Source: Bacillota bacterium (GTDB lineage Bacteria > Bacillota > Clostridia > Acetivibrionales > DSM-1351). Taken from it: 64,000 nucleotides of DNA. The position numbers and the translations under genes are program-made. Positions 45,896-55,578 of this stretch are shown piece after piece; position 1 is the first letter of the stretch, and each line of letters opens with the position of its first letter. The notes under the pieces are model-generated. The model did no database searches. It saw only the letters and a list, made by a program, of their open reading frames with translations, and was not told where the DNA came from. The DNA is taken from contig JAEWST010000002.1 of assembly GCA_023398105.1 (NCBI GenBank), forward strand, positions 62,001 through 126,000. The letters are read 5' to 3'.

Positions 45896-46819
45896 ATGAA
45901 AAGATACATTATAAAACGGCTACTCACATCTATATTAACACTATGGATTATGTTTACACTAACTTTCTTTCTAATGCACTTTATACCTGGTAGCCCCTTT
46001 ATTGGTGATAAAAAAATGACACCTGAAATTCTTGCTAATTTAGAAGCAAAACATGGGTTGGATAAACCTCTTGTTGTTCAATACGGTATATATCTTAAAA
46101 AAGCATTGCTTGGGGATTTGGGACAATCTATAACACTTGTAGGCCAAGATGTAAATACTATTATAGCTCGAAAGTTTCCATACTCAGCTAGATTAGGACT
46201 TTTTTCAGGTGTGATAGCAATATTAATAGGCACATTTTTTGGAGTTATTAGTGCACTTAAGAAAAATACTAGCTTAGATAGACTAATTATGCTTATTGTA
46301 ACTATAGGTATTGCGGTTCCAAGCTTTGTTGTAGCCACAGTTGGTATGATAATATTTGGTGTTCAACTAAAATGGCTACCAACCATAAGCTATTTGGATT
46401 CATTCACAAGTTATATTCTTCCTGGCTTTGCACTTTCCTTCTTTCCGCTAAGTTATATAACAAGAGTTATGCGCTCATCCATGCTAGATGTTATAAACCA
46501 AGATTATATTAGAACGGCTAGAGCAAAAGGTCTACCAGAACGAATAGTAATTTTTAAACATGGTTTGAGAAACGGAATCCTCCCTGTTGTAACTTATGTA
46601 GGACCAATGCTAGCTGGTATATTGACTGGTTCCTTCGTTATCGAGTCTGTTTTCTCAATTCCAGGCTTAGGAAGCTCATTTGTTACTAGTATTACAGCCA
46701 GAGATTATCCCACAGTAATGGGTGTAACTATATTTTTTGGTGCATTCCTAATTCTTATGAATTTCATAGTAGATATACTTTACAGGTTTGTTGATCCAAG
46801 AATCAAAATAATTAATTAA
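45896..46819 (+). CDS. oppB: Oligopeptide ABC transporter permease OppB/DppB
   Basis: A 307-residue permease with six membrane helices. It starts KRYIIKRLLTSILTLW and contains the conserved GLDKPLVVQYGIYL segment and the coupling loop YIRTARAKGLPERIVIFKHGLRNGILP. It forms half of the channel of an oligopeptide importer. AGGAGG precedes the ATG at ideal spacing. The gene order oppB-C-D-F then oppA is a common Firmicutes arrangement. Dipeptide and nickel importers share this fold, so the substrate is inferred from the typical binding protein. Confidence 0.92.
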   Translation: MKRYIIKRLLTSILTLWIMFTLTFFLMHFIPGSPFIGDKKMTPEILANLEAKHGLDKPLVVQYGIYLKKALLGDLGQSITLVGQDVNTIIARKFPYSARLGLFSGVIAILIGTFFGVISALKKNTSLDRLIMLIVTIGIAVPSFVVATVGMIIFGVQLKWLPTISYLDSFTSYILPGFALSFFPLSYITRVMRSSMLDVINQDYIRTARAKGLPERIVIFKHGLRNGILPVVTYVGPMLAGILTGSFVIESVFSIPGLGSSFVTSITARDYPTVMGVTIFFGAFLILMNFIVDILYRFVDPRIKIIN

Positions 46820-46833
46820 GGTGGGTGAAAACA

Positions 46834-47829
46834 ATGATAGAGGCAAACAACTCTAATACTATAGAAAAAGAATTATTTTTTCCTGCCACAGATGAGGAAA
46901 AGGCTACAATTGAAACAATGCGCCCATCAATTAGCTATTGGAGAGACGCATGGAATAGATTAAAAGCAAACAAAGTCGCTATGGGCGGACTTGTTGTTAT
47001 TATATTAATTTTTCTTGCTGCAATCTTAGGTCCAATTTTATCCCCTTATTCATATGATCAAATAAATAAGGGAAGCGAGAATCTAGCACCAAATGCCCAA
47101 TTTATTTTTGGTACTGATAGCCTAGGAAGAGACTTATTTACCAGGACAATGATAGGAGCAAGAATTTCACTTTCTGTTGGTCTTGTCGCTGCAGCTATGA
47201 TATCTGTTATCGGTATAATTTATGGTGCAGTGTCAGGTCTTTTGGGCGGTTGGGTTGACACTGTTATGATGAGAATTGTGGATGTGATATATTCAATACC
47301 AACAATTCTTATTGTTATACTATTGCAAGTAGTATTGAAAGCTCCTATTGAAAAATTTGTTAGTTCTGGAAACGCACCTTCCTTTGTGAGTGGTTTAGGC
47401 GTTGGATTAATTAGTATATTTGTTGTCTTGGCTCTTCTTTACTGGGTTGATATGGCTCGAATTGTAAGGGGTCAGGTCTTAACTATTAAAGAACAAGAAT
47501 ATGTAATGGCAGCAAGAGTTTTAGGAGCTAATAATAAATCTATCATATTTAAGCATCTAATACCTAACTGTATTGGACAAATTATTGTAATTGCTACTTT
47601 AAAAATACCAGAGGCAATCTTTGCAGAATCATTTTTAAGTTTTATCGGGCTTGGAGTATCTTCCCCGATGGCTTCCCTTGGTTCTTTGTCACAGACTGCT
47701 CTTAAAGGAATTTATTCATATCCTTATATGCTTATTTTTCCAGCAGCAACAATAAGTTTGATTATTCTATCTTTCAATCTTTTTGGTGATGGACTTAGAG
47801 ATTCTTTAGATCCACGAATGAAGAAGTAA
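46834..47829 (+). CDS. oppC: Oligopeptide ABC transporter permease OppC/DppC
   Basis: A 331-residue permease. The N-terminal cytoplasmic segment contains SYWRDAWNRLKANKVAMGGL, then the first helix, GTDSLGRDLFTRTMIGARISL and the coupling loop QEYVMAARVLGANNKSIIFKHLIPN. I start at ATG 46834; the GTG nine bases earlier overlaps its binding site. Its stop codon is immediately followed by the repeated block TACTATTTCG, discussed among the findings. It partners OppB. Confidence 0.92.
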   Translation: MIEANNSNTIEKELFFPATDEEKATIETMRPSISYWRDAWNRLKANKVAMGGLVVIILIFLAAILGPILSPYSYDQINKGSENLAPNAQFIFGTDSLGRDLFTRTMIGARISLSVGLVAAAMISVIGIIYGAVSGLLGGWVDTVMMRIVDVIYSIPTILIVILLQVVLKAPIEKFVSSGNAPSFVSGLGVGLISIFVVLALLYWVDMARIVRGQVLTIKEQEYVMAARVLGANNKSIIFKHLIPNCIGQIIVIATLKIPEAIFAESFLSFIGLGVSSPMASLGSLSQTALKGIYSYPYMLIFPAATISLIILSFNLFGDGLRDSLDPRMKK

Positions 47830-47881
47830 TACTATTTCGTATTTAACTAATTTTTATGCCCTAAGTGGCGTGGAGGTTTGC

Positions 47882-48886
47882 ATGAATAATAATAACAAAT
47901 TACTTGAAATAAAAGATTTGAAAGTATCCTTTTTTACACCTGCTGGTGAGGTAAAAGCTGTTAATGGAATTAGTTACTCACTTGAGCCGGGGAAAGTTCT
48001 AGGCATAGTTGGTGAATCTGGTTCTGGAAAAAGTGTGTCCTCATATTCAATTGTAGGACTTATAGATAAACCAGGTAAAATAGTAAGCGGAACTATTACC
48101 TTTGAAGGTAAGAATATTTCTAACATGACTAAAGGGGAGAAGCTTCAATTTGCAGGAAATGACGTTGCCATGATATTTCAGGATCCCATGACTAGCTTGA
48201 ATCCAGTATTTACAATCGGCAATCAGATTGCCGAGTCAATACGACATAAGTATGGCAATGTTTCAAAAGAAGAAATTAAAAAGCGTTCTATTGAATTGCT
48301 TTCACTTGTAGGCATTAATGAACCTGAAAGACGTCTATCACAATATCCTCACGAATTTTCTGGAGGAATGAGGCAGAGAGCAATGATTGCCATGGCTTTA
48401 GCTGGATCTCCAAAAGTTTTAATTGCTGATGAGCCTACAACTGCACTTGATGTAACTATACAAGCACAGATACTTGAATTATTGAAGGATATACAGAAGA
48501 AGACAGGTATGGCAATTGTACTTATTACTCATGATTTAGGCATTGTTGCTGATATGGCTGACGATATCATTGTAATGTATGGTGGTAAAATAGTAGAGCA
48601 AGGCACTGTATATAGCATATTTCATAGCCCTCGCCATCCTTATACAAAGGGCTTAATCAGATCCTTACCAGATCTAAATACTAAAGGTTCAAAACTTGTC
48701 CCTATTCCAGGAAATCCAATTGATCTACTTCAGGTGCCTAAAGGCTGTCCATTTGCACCTCGATGTGAACATTGTATGAAGGTTTGTATTAACCATATGC
48801 CTGCTAATTACGAAGAAGCTAATGGTCACATTACTTTGTGCTGGTTGCTAGATGAAAGGGCAAAAGCTAATTTGGAGGTACAATAA
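47882..48886 (+). CDS. oppD: Oligopeptide ABC transporter ATPase OppD/DppD
   Basis: A 334-residue ATPase. Walker A GESGSGKS is at 44-51, then the Q-loop IFQDPMTSLNPV, signature FSGGMRQRAMIA and Walker B VLIADEPTTALD. The C-terminal extension has the cysteine cluster CPFAPRCEHCMKVC, which binds an Fe-S cluster in the Opp/Dpp family. The ATG at 47882 has GGAGG five bases before it. It powers the importer with OppF. Confidence 0.93.
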   Translation: MNNNNKLLEIKDLKVSFFTPAGEVKAVNGISYSLEPGKVLGIVGESGSGKSVSSYSIVGLIDKPGKIVSGTITFEGKNISNMTKGEKLQFAGNDVAMIFQDPMTSLNPVFTIGNQIAESIRHKYGNVSKEEIKKRSIELLSLVGINEPERRLSQYPHEFSGGMRQRAMIAMALAGSPKVLIADEPTTALDVTIQAQILELLKDIQKKTGMAIVLITHDLGIVADMADDIIVMYGGKIVEQGTVYSIFHSPRHPYTKGLIRSLPDLNTKGSKLVPIPGNPIDLLQVPKGCPFAPRCEHCMKVCINHMPANYEEANGHITLCWLLDERAKANLEVQ

Positions 48887-48887
48887 A

Positions 48888-49886
48888 ATGGCAAATAAGA
48901 ATATTTTAGTTGAAGTACGTAATTTAAAGCAATATTTCAGTATAAACAATCATCTAGGGGGAAAATCCTATGTAAAAGCAGTAGATGATGTGACATTTAA
49001 TATCTATAAAGGTGAAACGGTTGGTTTAGTTGGGGAATCAGGTTCTGGAAAAACGACGCTGGGTCGTTCAATTCTTAGGGTTTATGATCCTACCAGTGGG
49101 CAAATTAAATTTAATGGTACAGATATTACTAGATATAAAGGATCTAGTCTATTACCCTATAGAAAGAAAATGCAGTATATATTTCAAGATCCATATGCAT
49201 CTTTAGATCCTAGAATGACAGTTTCTGACATTATCGGTGAGCCTTTAGATATACACAAGCTCGCTAGTTCAAAAAAAAATCGTGCAGATAAAATAAGGGA
49301 ACTAATGAGTCTTGTTGGTTTAAATACTGAACACGCTTCCCGCTATCCCCATGAGTTTTCAGGTGGTCAGCGCCAAAGAATTGGTATTGCACGTGCTATT
49401 GCAGTAGAACCCGAGTTTATTGTTTGTGATGAACCAGTTTCTGCTTTAGATGTTTCTATTAGAGCTCAGATAATTAACACTCTTGAAGAAATGCAGGATA
49501 GATTGAAACTTACCTATTTATTTATTTCACATGACTTAGGTGTAGTTAGACATACCTGTGACAGAGTCGGTGTGATGTATTTAGGACATTTAGTTGAGTT
49601 AGTTGAGGCTGAAGAGCTATATAAAAAACCTCTTCATCCATATACGCAAGCGTTACTCACAGCTATACCAGAGCCTGATCCTGATGCAGCGAAAAACCGT
49701 AACAGAATTATTCTAAATGGAGAAATACCTTCCCCTGTCAATCCCCCATCAGGATGTACATTTAGAACTAGATGCCCTTATGCAAAAGATATATGTGCTA
49801 AGAAAGCACCACAGCTTATTGATTATGGAAATGGACACTTCGTATCTTGCCATTTTACAGGCAAGATTAAAGAAAGTACCCATTAG
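48888..49886 (+). CDS. oppF: Oligopeptide ABC transporter ATPase OppF/DppF
   Basis: A 332-residue ATPase. Walker A GESGSGKT is at 49-56, signature FSGGQRQRIGIARA and Walker B FIVCDEPVSALD. The C-terminal CTFRTRCPYAKDIC cluster is also present. The start at 48888 lies one base after the OppD stop, with GGAGG nine bases before it; an overlapping upstream ATG has no such site. It is the last gene before a 608-base gap to the binding-protein gene. Confidence 0.93.
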   Translation: MANKNILVEVRNLKQYFSINNHLGGKSYVKAVDDVTFNIYKGETVGLVGESGSGKTTLGRSILRVYDPTSGQIKFNGTDITRYKGSSLLPYRKKMQYIFQDPYASLDPRMTVSDIIGEPLDIHKLASSKKNRADKIRELMSLVGLNTEHASRYPHEFSGGQRQRIGIARAIAVEPEFIVCDEPVSALDVSIRAQIINTLEEMQDRLKLTYLFISHDLGVVRHTCDRVGVMYLGHLVELVEAEELYKKPLHPYTQALLTAIPEPDPDAAKNRNRIILNGEIPSPVNPPSGCTFRTRCPYAKDICAKKAPQLIDYGNGHFVSCHFTGKIKESTH

Positions 49887-50494
49887 AATGGTTTGATTAC
49901 TATATAAATTGCTTTACTTAATTGGATCTGCTCTAAAAGGTGTTTTGTTTACAATATGGCGTGCTTGAATAATTTAATCAGTACAATTATTGTAGTCATT
50001 CACCTTCTATAAGAGCCTTTTAATTTACATAGTACTTTTTTAGTATTAACTAATACCTGACTAGAGATAATAATATGAATCTATTAGCATATAACCTTTG
50101 TTATACAGGGTTAATATGTATTTTATAGCTTACCAAGATAATAAAAATCTTCAACTAGGAATTTTTATTTTTATTGCTTTTTCTTATGCTTATACTCGTT
50201 TCAGTTATATTAATTTCTTTCTAATGTAATGAGGTCGACAGTAGTTTAGTAAAATTATCAAGGTATGAAAGCCTAATTAAATGAAAAAATAAAATTAGCT
50301 AGAATATTAATTCCAGCATTTAAATTAGATTTTTGTTATAACATACCATTTTATAATTATATGTTACAAGCTCCACGACTGCATCTAGTATTATGTTGGT
50401 ATTGTTATTCTACAAAAGTTGCACAAAAAACAATGCAAGCAAATTGTAAATCCATATTTGTTATATTAAAAAAAATAATAGAGAGGGTTAAAAA
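49887..50494. other. Long leader region of the peptide-binding protein gene
   Basis: No gene was seen. The stem AATAAAAAT / ATTTTTATT lies near 50132-50165, followed by T-rich DNA, and could terminate transcription from oppF. The promoter of the binding-protein gene is probably in the last 250 bases. Confidence 0.4.
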
Positions 50495-52114
50495 ATGAAA
50501 AAAATTATATCGTTAGTAGTTATACTTACAATTTCCTTAACTATGATTTCAGGTTGTGGAGGTTCAACAACAACTTCCGCTTCAAAAGCAATTACCGCAT
50601 CTATTGGTGCAGAGCCAAAAACTTTAGATCCATCTCTCAATAATGCTCTTGACGGAGGCACATATATTAACTGTGCTTTTGAAGGGTTAACAACCTATGA
50701 CAAAAACTCAAAGGTTGTTGCTGGTACTGCTGATAAATGGGAAGTAAACGAGGATGGTACAGTTTATACTTTTCATATCCGTAGTGATGCGAAATGGTCA
50801 GACGGTAAGGATGTAACTGCAAAGGACTTTGTCTACTCATGGCAAAGATCCATTGACCCAAAAACCGCTGCTGACTATGCATATTATTTATATTTTGTTA
50901 AAAATGGTGAAGAAATTAATGGTGGCAATGCTGATGTTAGCACTTTAGGCGTAAAGGCTATTGATGATAAAACTCTTGAGGTAACACTTGAGTCTCCGTG
51001 CCCATTTTTTACTGAAATAACTGCCTTTCCTACACTTGTTCCATTAAGAGAGGACATTGTATCTGCAAACTCTGAAAAATGGTCTCTTGACCCTAAAACT
51101 TATATTGGAAACGGACCCTACATGCTTACAAGCTGGGAGCATGATTCTAAATTAATATTTGAGAAAAATAGTAATTACTGGGGAAAGAGCGATTTGATAG
51201 CAGAAAAAATAGAATGGTTCTTAATGAATGACCCAAATGCAATGCTTGGAGCATTTAAGAATGGTCAGATTTCATTGACAAATACTATTCCTACAGAAGA
51301 ATATGAGGCTGAAAAAGCTGCTGGCAACCTCCATATCCTTCCTATGCTTGGAACTTATTATTTAGATTTGATAAATACTAAAGCACCCTTTGATAATTCA
51401 AAAGTAAGACGGGCTGTTTCCCTTGCTATTGACAGAAACTATATTGTTGAAAAGGTTACTAAAGGCGGTCAGCTCCCTGCTTCTGGTTATGTGCCATATG
51501 GTATTACAGATGTAAGTCTATCACCAGACTTCCGTACTGTTGGAGGAGATTTCTACTCTGTTAAACCTGAAGATCTTGATAAAAACATTTCTGAAGCAAA
51601 GGCTCTTTTAGCTGAAGCAGGGTACCCTGATGGAAAAGGTTTCCCTAAGGTCACCTTTGGTGTTAACACAGGAAGTAATCACGAAATTATTGCGGAAGCT
51701 ATACAGCAAATGCTTAAAACAAATCTAGGAATTGAAGTAGAAATTCAAGCACAGGAATGGAATGTATTCCAACAATCCAGAAAAGATGCTGTATTTAATA
51801 TTAACCGTAACGGTTGGATTGGTGATTATATGGATCCTTCAACCTTTTTAGATATGTTCACTACTAATAATGGTCAGAATAATTCTAAGTACAGTAATCC
51901 TAATTATGATAAAGCTATAAAAGCTGCAAGAACGGAAACTGATACAGCTAAGCGTATTCAGTTATTCCATGATGCCGAAAAATTATTAATGGAAGATATG
52001 GGTATAGTGCCTATATACTTTTATACTAACCCGCTAGAAATCTCAAAAAATTTACAGGATTATGTTGTAACTCCACTTGGCTTTATATATTTACGTTGGG
52101 CTTCTTACAAATAA
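50495..52114 (+). CDS. oppA: Oligopeptide-binding lipoprotein (OppA-like)
   Basis: A 539-residue lipoprotein with the signal ending MISGCGG (Cys21 region) and an AGAGAGGG site. The family-5 solute-binding fold is shown by IGAEPKTLDPSLNNALDGGTY, DGTVYTFHIRSDAKWSDGKDVTAKDFVYSWQR and KVRRAVSLAIDRNYI. It delivers peptides of several residues to OppBCDF. It is separated from the ATPase genes by 608 bases with a strong terminator behind it, so it may be expressed at a different level. Confidence 0.93.
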   Translation: MKKIISLVVILTISLTMISGCGGSTTTSASKAITASIGAEPKTLDPSLNNALDGGTYINCAFEGLTTYDKNSKVVAGTADKWEVNEDGTVYTFHIRSDAKWSDGKDVTAKDFVYSWQRSIDPKTAADYAYYLYFVKNGEEINGGNADVSTLGVKAIDDKTLEVTLESPCPFFTEITAFPTLVPLREDIVSANSEKWSLDPKTYIGNGPYMLTSWEHDSKLIFEKNSNYWGKSDLIAEKIEWFLMNDPNAMLGAFKNGQISLTNTIPTEEYEAEKAAGNLHILPMLGTYYLDLINTKAPFDNSKVRRAVSLAIDRNYIVEKVTKGGQLPASGYVPYGITDVSLSPDFRTVGGDFYSVKPEDLDKNISEAKALLAEAGYPDGKGFPKVTFGVNTGSNHEIIAEAIQQMLKTNLGIEVEIQAQEWNVFQQSRKDAVFNINRNGWIGDYMDPSTFLDMFTTNNGQNNSKYSNPNYDKAIKAARTETDTAKRIQLFHDAEKLLMEDMGIVPIYFYTNPLEISKNLQDYVVTPLGFIYLRWASYK

Positions 52115-52144
52115 TGTGTAAATATTGTCCAGTTACAAATAAGT

Positions 52145-52193
52145 ATATATCAGAAGTGACCTCATTTTAGACTTGGGGTCACTTCTGATATAT
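52145..52193. terminator. Bidirectional terminator between oppA and amt
   Basis: The arms TATATCAGAAGTGACC and GGTCACTTCTGATATA are perfect over 16 bp with a loop of about 15. It lies between convergent genes and could serve both, with A/T runs on both sides. Confidence 0.8.
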
Positions 52194-52226
52194 TAAAAGA
52201 CTTTATAATAAACAGGAAGGAAATTT

Positions 52227-53906
52227 TTATTCTTCGTCTTGTAGGGCATCATATCCCTCTTCACCAGTACGTACCTTAATTGCATTTTCTACATCATAAA
52301 CGAATATTTTACCATCGCCTATTTTACCAGTGTACAATACCCGTTTTGCTGCTTCAATTACTGTTAAAACGGGAACTTTACATATAACAATTTCAACTCT
52401 TATCTTTGGTAATAGGTTTATTTCCAATTCAACACCACGATAGTATTCTTTGTTTCCCTTCTGCATACCACAACCCATAACATTTGTGACTGTCATACCT
52501 GTTACACCAATACTATTCATGGCTTCCTTGAGTGCTTCAAATTTAGATTGTTTAGTAATTATCTCTACTTTTGTTATTTTTACATCGGAGGCAATTGTTG
52601 TATCTGGTTTTTTAATAACTGTAGGAATTGCAGTATCAATATCAACTTGAAGCCCCTCTCCCGTACCAGAAGCAGTAAGTATCGGCATAAAGTCTGCATA
52701 TGAACTAACAAGACCATGCTCTTCTATATCCAATCCTATTAATTCTTCTTCTTTTGAAACACGTAGGCCAACTGTTTTCTTAATCAACTTAAATATAACT
52801 AACATTGATACAGTAACCCATGCAGCAACTGCAACTACTCCTAACGCTTGAACTCCTAAATAGTGAAGCCCCCCACCATAGAGCAACCCTCCATCAAGAG
52901 CAAATACTCCTACTAACAAGGTTCCTGTAGCTCCACATAAACCATGAACACCTATAGCTCCAACAGGATCGTCTATTTTTAAAACCTTGTCAATAAACTC
53001 TATACCAAATACAATCACAATAGCTGCTACTATACCTATTATTACTGCACCAGCTGGACTTACAGCGTCACAACCAGCTGTTATTGCAACAAGACCACCA
53101 AGTGCTGCGTTCAAAGTCATTGATACATCAGGTTTTTTGTACCGTACCCATGTAATAATCATAGCAACCGTTGCAGCAGCAGCTGCTGATAAGTTAGTTG
53201 TCACAAATATGCTACCAATTAGTGTAAGAGTGTCATCTCCTGTTGCTGATACTGTTGAACCAGGATTGAAGCCAAACCAACCAAACCATAGAATAAATAC
53301 ACCTAATGCTCCCAATGTCAAGCTGTGTCCAGGAATGGCTTTTGCTTTTCCGTTTTTGTCGTACTTTCCAATACGTGGTCCTAATATTTTTGCACCTATT
53401 AATGCTGCGATACCACCAACCATATGAACTGCTGTTGAACCTGCAAAATCATGGAACCCCATTTGTGAAAGCCATCCACCACCCCATATCCAGTGACCAG
53501 ATATAGGATATACAACTGCACTTATGGCCAAGCTATATAAGCAATATGATATGAATTTTGTACGTTCTGCCATAGCACCTGAAACTATTGTTGCAGCTGT
53601 TGCACAAAATACTGTCTGGAATATAAGGAAAACTGGTCCTGGAAGACCTGCATTTACTCCATCTCCAGTTGAAAAAAAGCTTGGAATACCTATTATTCCG
53701 TATTTACTGGTACCAAACATAAGTCCAAATCCCAATACCCAAAATACAAGAGAACCAATAGAAAAATCTATTAAATTCTTCATTATAATATTTCCTGCAT
53801 TTTTAGCTCTTGTAAAACCTGTTTCTACCATTGCAAAGCCAGCCTGCATGAAGAAAACAAGTGCTGCTGCTACTAATGTCCAAATTACGTCAACTGATTG
53901 AAACAT
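52227..53906 (-). CDS. Ammonium transporter with fused PII regulatory domain
   Basis: A 559-residue fusion. Residues 1 to about 400 form an 11-helix Amt channel, with TGFTRAKNAGNIIMKN, GFHDFAGSTAVHMVGG and GVHGLCGATGTLLVG. Residues about 445-559 are a PII domain with KITKVEIITKQSKFEALKEAM, a T-loop around GNKEYYRGVE and the signature GKIGDGKIFVYDVENAIKVRTGE. Separate PII (GlnK) normally blocks Amt; here the plug is built in and may respond to ATP/ADP and 2-oxoglutarate. Tyr pairs in the T-loop may or may not be modified. A leader attenuator precedes it. Confidence 0.95.
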   Translation of the reverse strand: MFQSVDVIWTLVAAALVFFMQAGFAMVETGFTRAKNAGNIIMKNLIDFSIGSLVFWVLGFGLMFGTSKYGIIGIPSFFSTGDGVNAGLPGPVFLIFQTVFCATAATIVSGAMAERTKFISYCLYSLAISAVVYPISGHWIWGGGWLSQMGFHDFAGSTAVHMVGGIAALIGAKILGPRIGKYDKNGKAKAIPGHSLTLGALGVFILWFGWFGFNPGSTVSATGDDTLTLIGSIFVTTNLSAAAAATVAMIITWVRYKKPDVSMTLNAALGGLVAITAGCDAVSPAGAVIIGIVAAIVIVFGIEFIDKVLKIDDPVGAIGVHGLCGATGTLLVGVFALDGGLLYGGGLHYLGVQALGVVAVAAWVTVSMLVIFKLIKKTVGLRVSKEEELIGLDIEEHGLVSSYADFMPILTASGTGEGLQVDIDTAIPTVIKKPDTTIASDVKITKVEIITKQSKFEALKEAMNSIGVTGMTVTNVMGCGMQKGNKEYYRGVELEINLLPKIRVEIVICKVPVLTVIEAAKRVLYTGKIGDGKIFVYDVENAIKVRTGEEGYDALQDEE

Positions 53907-53960
53907 AACCCCATCTCCTCTTTATAATATCAAGAATTTTAAGCAAATGGACTCCTTTAA

Positions 53961-54007
53961 ATAAAATAAAAAGACGCATATTCGCAGTTTGTTTGCGAAT
54001 ACACGTC
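53961..54007 (-). terminator. Attenuator terminator in the amt leader
   Basis: On the minus strand GACGTGTATTCGCA pairs with TGCGAATATGCGTC in a 14-bp stem (two G-U pairs). The loop is AACAAAC, and TTTTTATTTTATTT follows. It lies about 65 to 100 bases before the amt start in the untranslated leader. A competing upstream hairpin (54000-54015) shares part of its 5' arm. Confidence 0.85.
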
Positions 54008-54052
54008 ATCGTGTAAGTTTCCTACCAATAAATATAAACTTGTATATTTATT
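54000..54052 (-). promoter_or_regulatory. Two-hairpin antiterminator candidate in the amt leader
   Basis: On the minus strand, hairpin P1 is AATAAATATA-CAAGTT-TATATTTATT (54052-54027), a perfect 10-bp stem with a six-base loop. Hairpin P2 is TACAC-GATGAC-GTGTA (54015-54000). The 3' arm of P2 lies inside the terminator's 5' arm, so P2 and the terminator exclude each other. Two hexaloop hairpins with G in loop position 4 resemble ANTAR-protein targets, but both lack the usual A in position 1. Confidence 0.55.
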
Positions 54053-54527
54053 TAAATGGAAATTCTCTATTTACTTAAATTATAAAGTAACTGTACTAAT
54101 TTAACCTGTAGCACCTTTACTTTGATACACCTATATTAGCACATATAAATACCTTAGTCAATGTTTTTTGAAGGATTATATTTAATTCCTGCATTTTTTA
54201 TGCTATCACAGCTCTCAAATTATTAAATTACATAATATATGAATAATTATCTGTGCAAGCACTTCATTTTTAATTTTGGTATAACTATATTAATAATAAA
54301 TAATATATTAATAATTTATATCTTAACATTATGTTATAATTATATTAATATAATTTATTCATTATTCTAAGTTTTATTTTCGCAGATTCTATTTGCTTTA
54401 TGAAATTATTATCTGAAATTGAAGCTTTCTAATTCTTTGAATTTTTTGAATAGTCATAAAAGGTGATATTGTTATATATCAATGTTGAGATAGATACTAA
54501 CAGAAGCAGAAAATAGAGGAGTCAAAA
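54053..54527. other. Divergent promoter region of amt and dnaD
   Basis: Very AT-rich. The promoter for amt should lie between about 54060 and 54180. TATAATTATATTAATA near 54334-54349 is a possible promoter element for the replication genes. No gene was seen. Confidence 0.4.
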
Positions 54528-55514
54528 ATGTATTTTGAGGATTTTAAGCCATTGTTATATTCTGACACATCTGTGCCAGATATTTTTATTAGCCAGTATA
54601 TGCCTTCCATGGACAGTAACAGTGTGAAGGTTTATTTGTATATGCTTTTTCTATGCAAGCACAACAAAAAAGCTACTACAGATGAAATAGCAAAAACTTT
54701 GAACTTATCACATGATGAAGTAAAAGCATCCCTTACCAGTCTTGATAATCTTGAAATTATTTCTTGGATTGAAGATAAGATTCAGTTAATAGATCTAAAG
54801 GATGCTGAAGTTAAACGTATATATAAGCTCAAATCAATATCTTCTCCTGAGCAGGCAAACGAAAACTTTGAGAAGAACAAAAGTAGAAATAGTACTCTTT
54901 CCGCAATAAATTCAAAGTTTTTTCAAGGTCTTATGCCTCCGAACTGGTACTTAACAATAGATAATTGGTTTTCTATATATAAATTCGATGAAGATGTAAT
55001 GTATACATTATTTAAGTATTGCCATGACAACAATACCTTTCACAAAAGTTATATTGAAGCTGTTGCAAATAGCTGGCATCGACGAGGAATACAAAATTTC
55101 TTTGATTTAGAAAAGTATTTTGAAGAGATGACACATGTTCGTGGTATAAAGGGAACAATTATCAAAAAGCTGAGGTTAAGAAGAGCCTTAACTGAATATG
55201 AACATGATTATGTTGAAAAATGGGTTCTTGATTATAAATATAATATTGATATTATTGAAATAGCTCTTAAAAAGACAGTTGGAAAGACTAATCCAGACTT
55301 CAAATTTTTAAACACTCTTTTAACTAAATGGCATGATTTGGGTTTAGTTTCAGCTGAAGAGATACTTGGATATGATAATAGTCTCAAATCACAGAATCAG
55401 GCTACAAAGAATACTCAAAAGCCCAAGGATTCCCAAAGAGAAAACTTTGACCAACGTCAATATAATGAAGACTATTATGATAACTTTTTTACCAATACAA
55501 ATAAAACGTCTTAA
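54528..55514 (+). CDS. DnaD-domain replication protein
   Basis: A 328-residue protein. The N-terminal winged helix (about 15-105) has KVYLYMLFLCKHNKKATTDEIAKTLNLSHDEVKASLTSL. Two later helical segments have DnaD/DnaB_2-like patterns, the last being EYEHDYVEKWVLDYKYNIDIIEIALKKTVGKTNPDFKFLNTLLTKWHD in sense. DnaD-family proteins help load the replicative helicase and remodel DNA at origins in Firmicutes. A low-complexity Q/N-rich tail closes it. GAGGAG precedes ATG. It is paired with the helicase-loader gene 64 bases downstream. Confidence 0.88.
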   Translation: MYFEDFKPLLYSDTSVPDIFISQYMPSMDSNSVKVYLYMLFLCKHNKKATTDEIAKTLNLSHDEVKASLTSLDNLEIISWIEDKIQLIDLKDAEVKRIYKLKSISSPEQANENFEKNKSRNSTLSAINSKFFQGLMPPNWYLTIDNWFSIYKFDEDVMYTLFKYCHDNNTFHKSYIEAVANSWHRRGIQNFFDLEKYFEEMTHVRGIKGTIIKKLRLRRALTEYEHDYVEKWVLDYKYNIDIIEIALKKTVGKTNPDFKFLNTLLTKWHDLGLVSAEEILGYDNSLKSQNQATKNTQKPKDSQRENFDQRQYNEDYYDNFFTNTNKTS

Positions 55515-55578
55515 ATATCTAAGGCACTCTACATATAATTTCATTTATTAGTGCATGTGGTAATCGTAGGAGGCTAGT

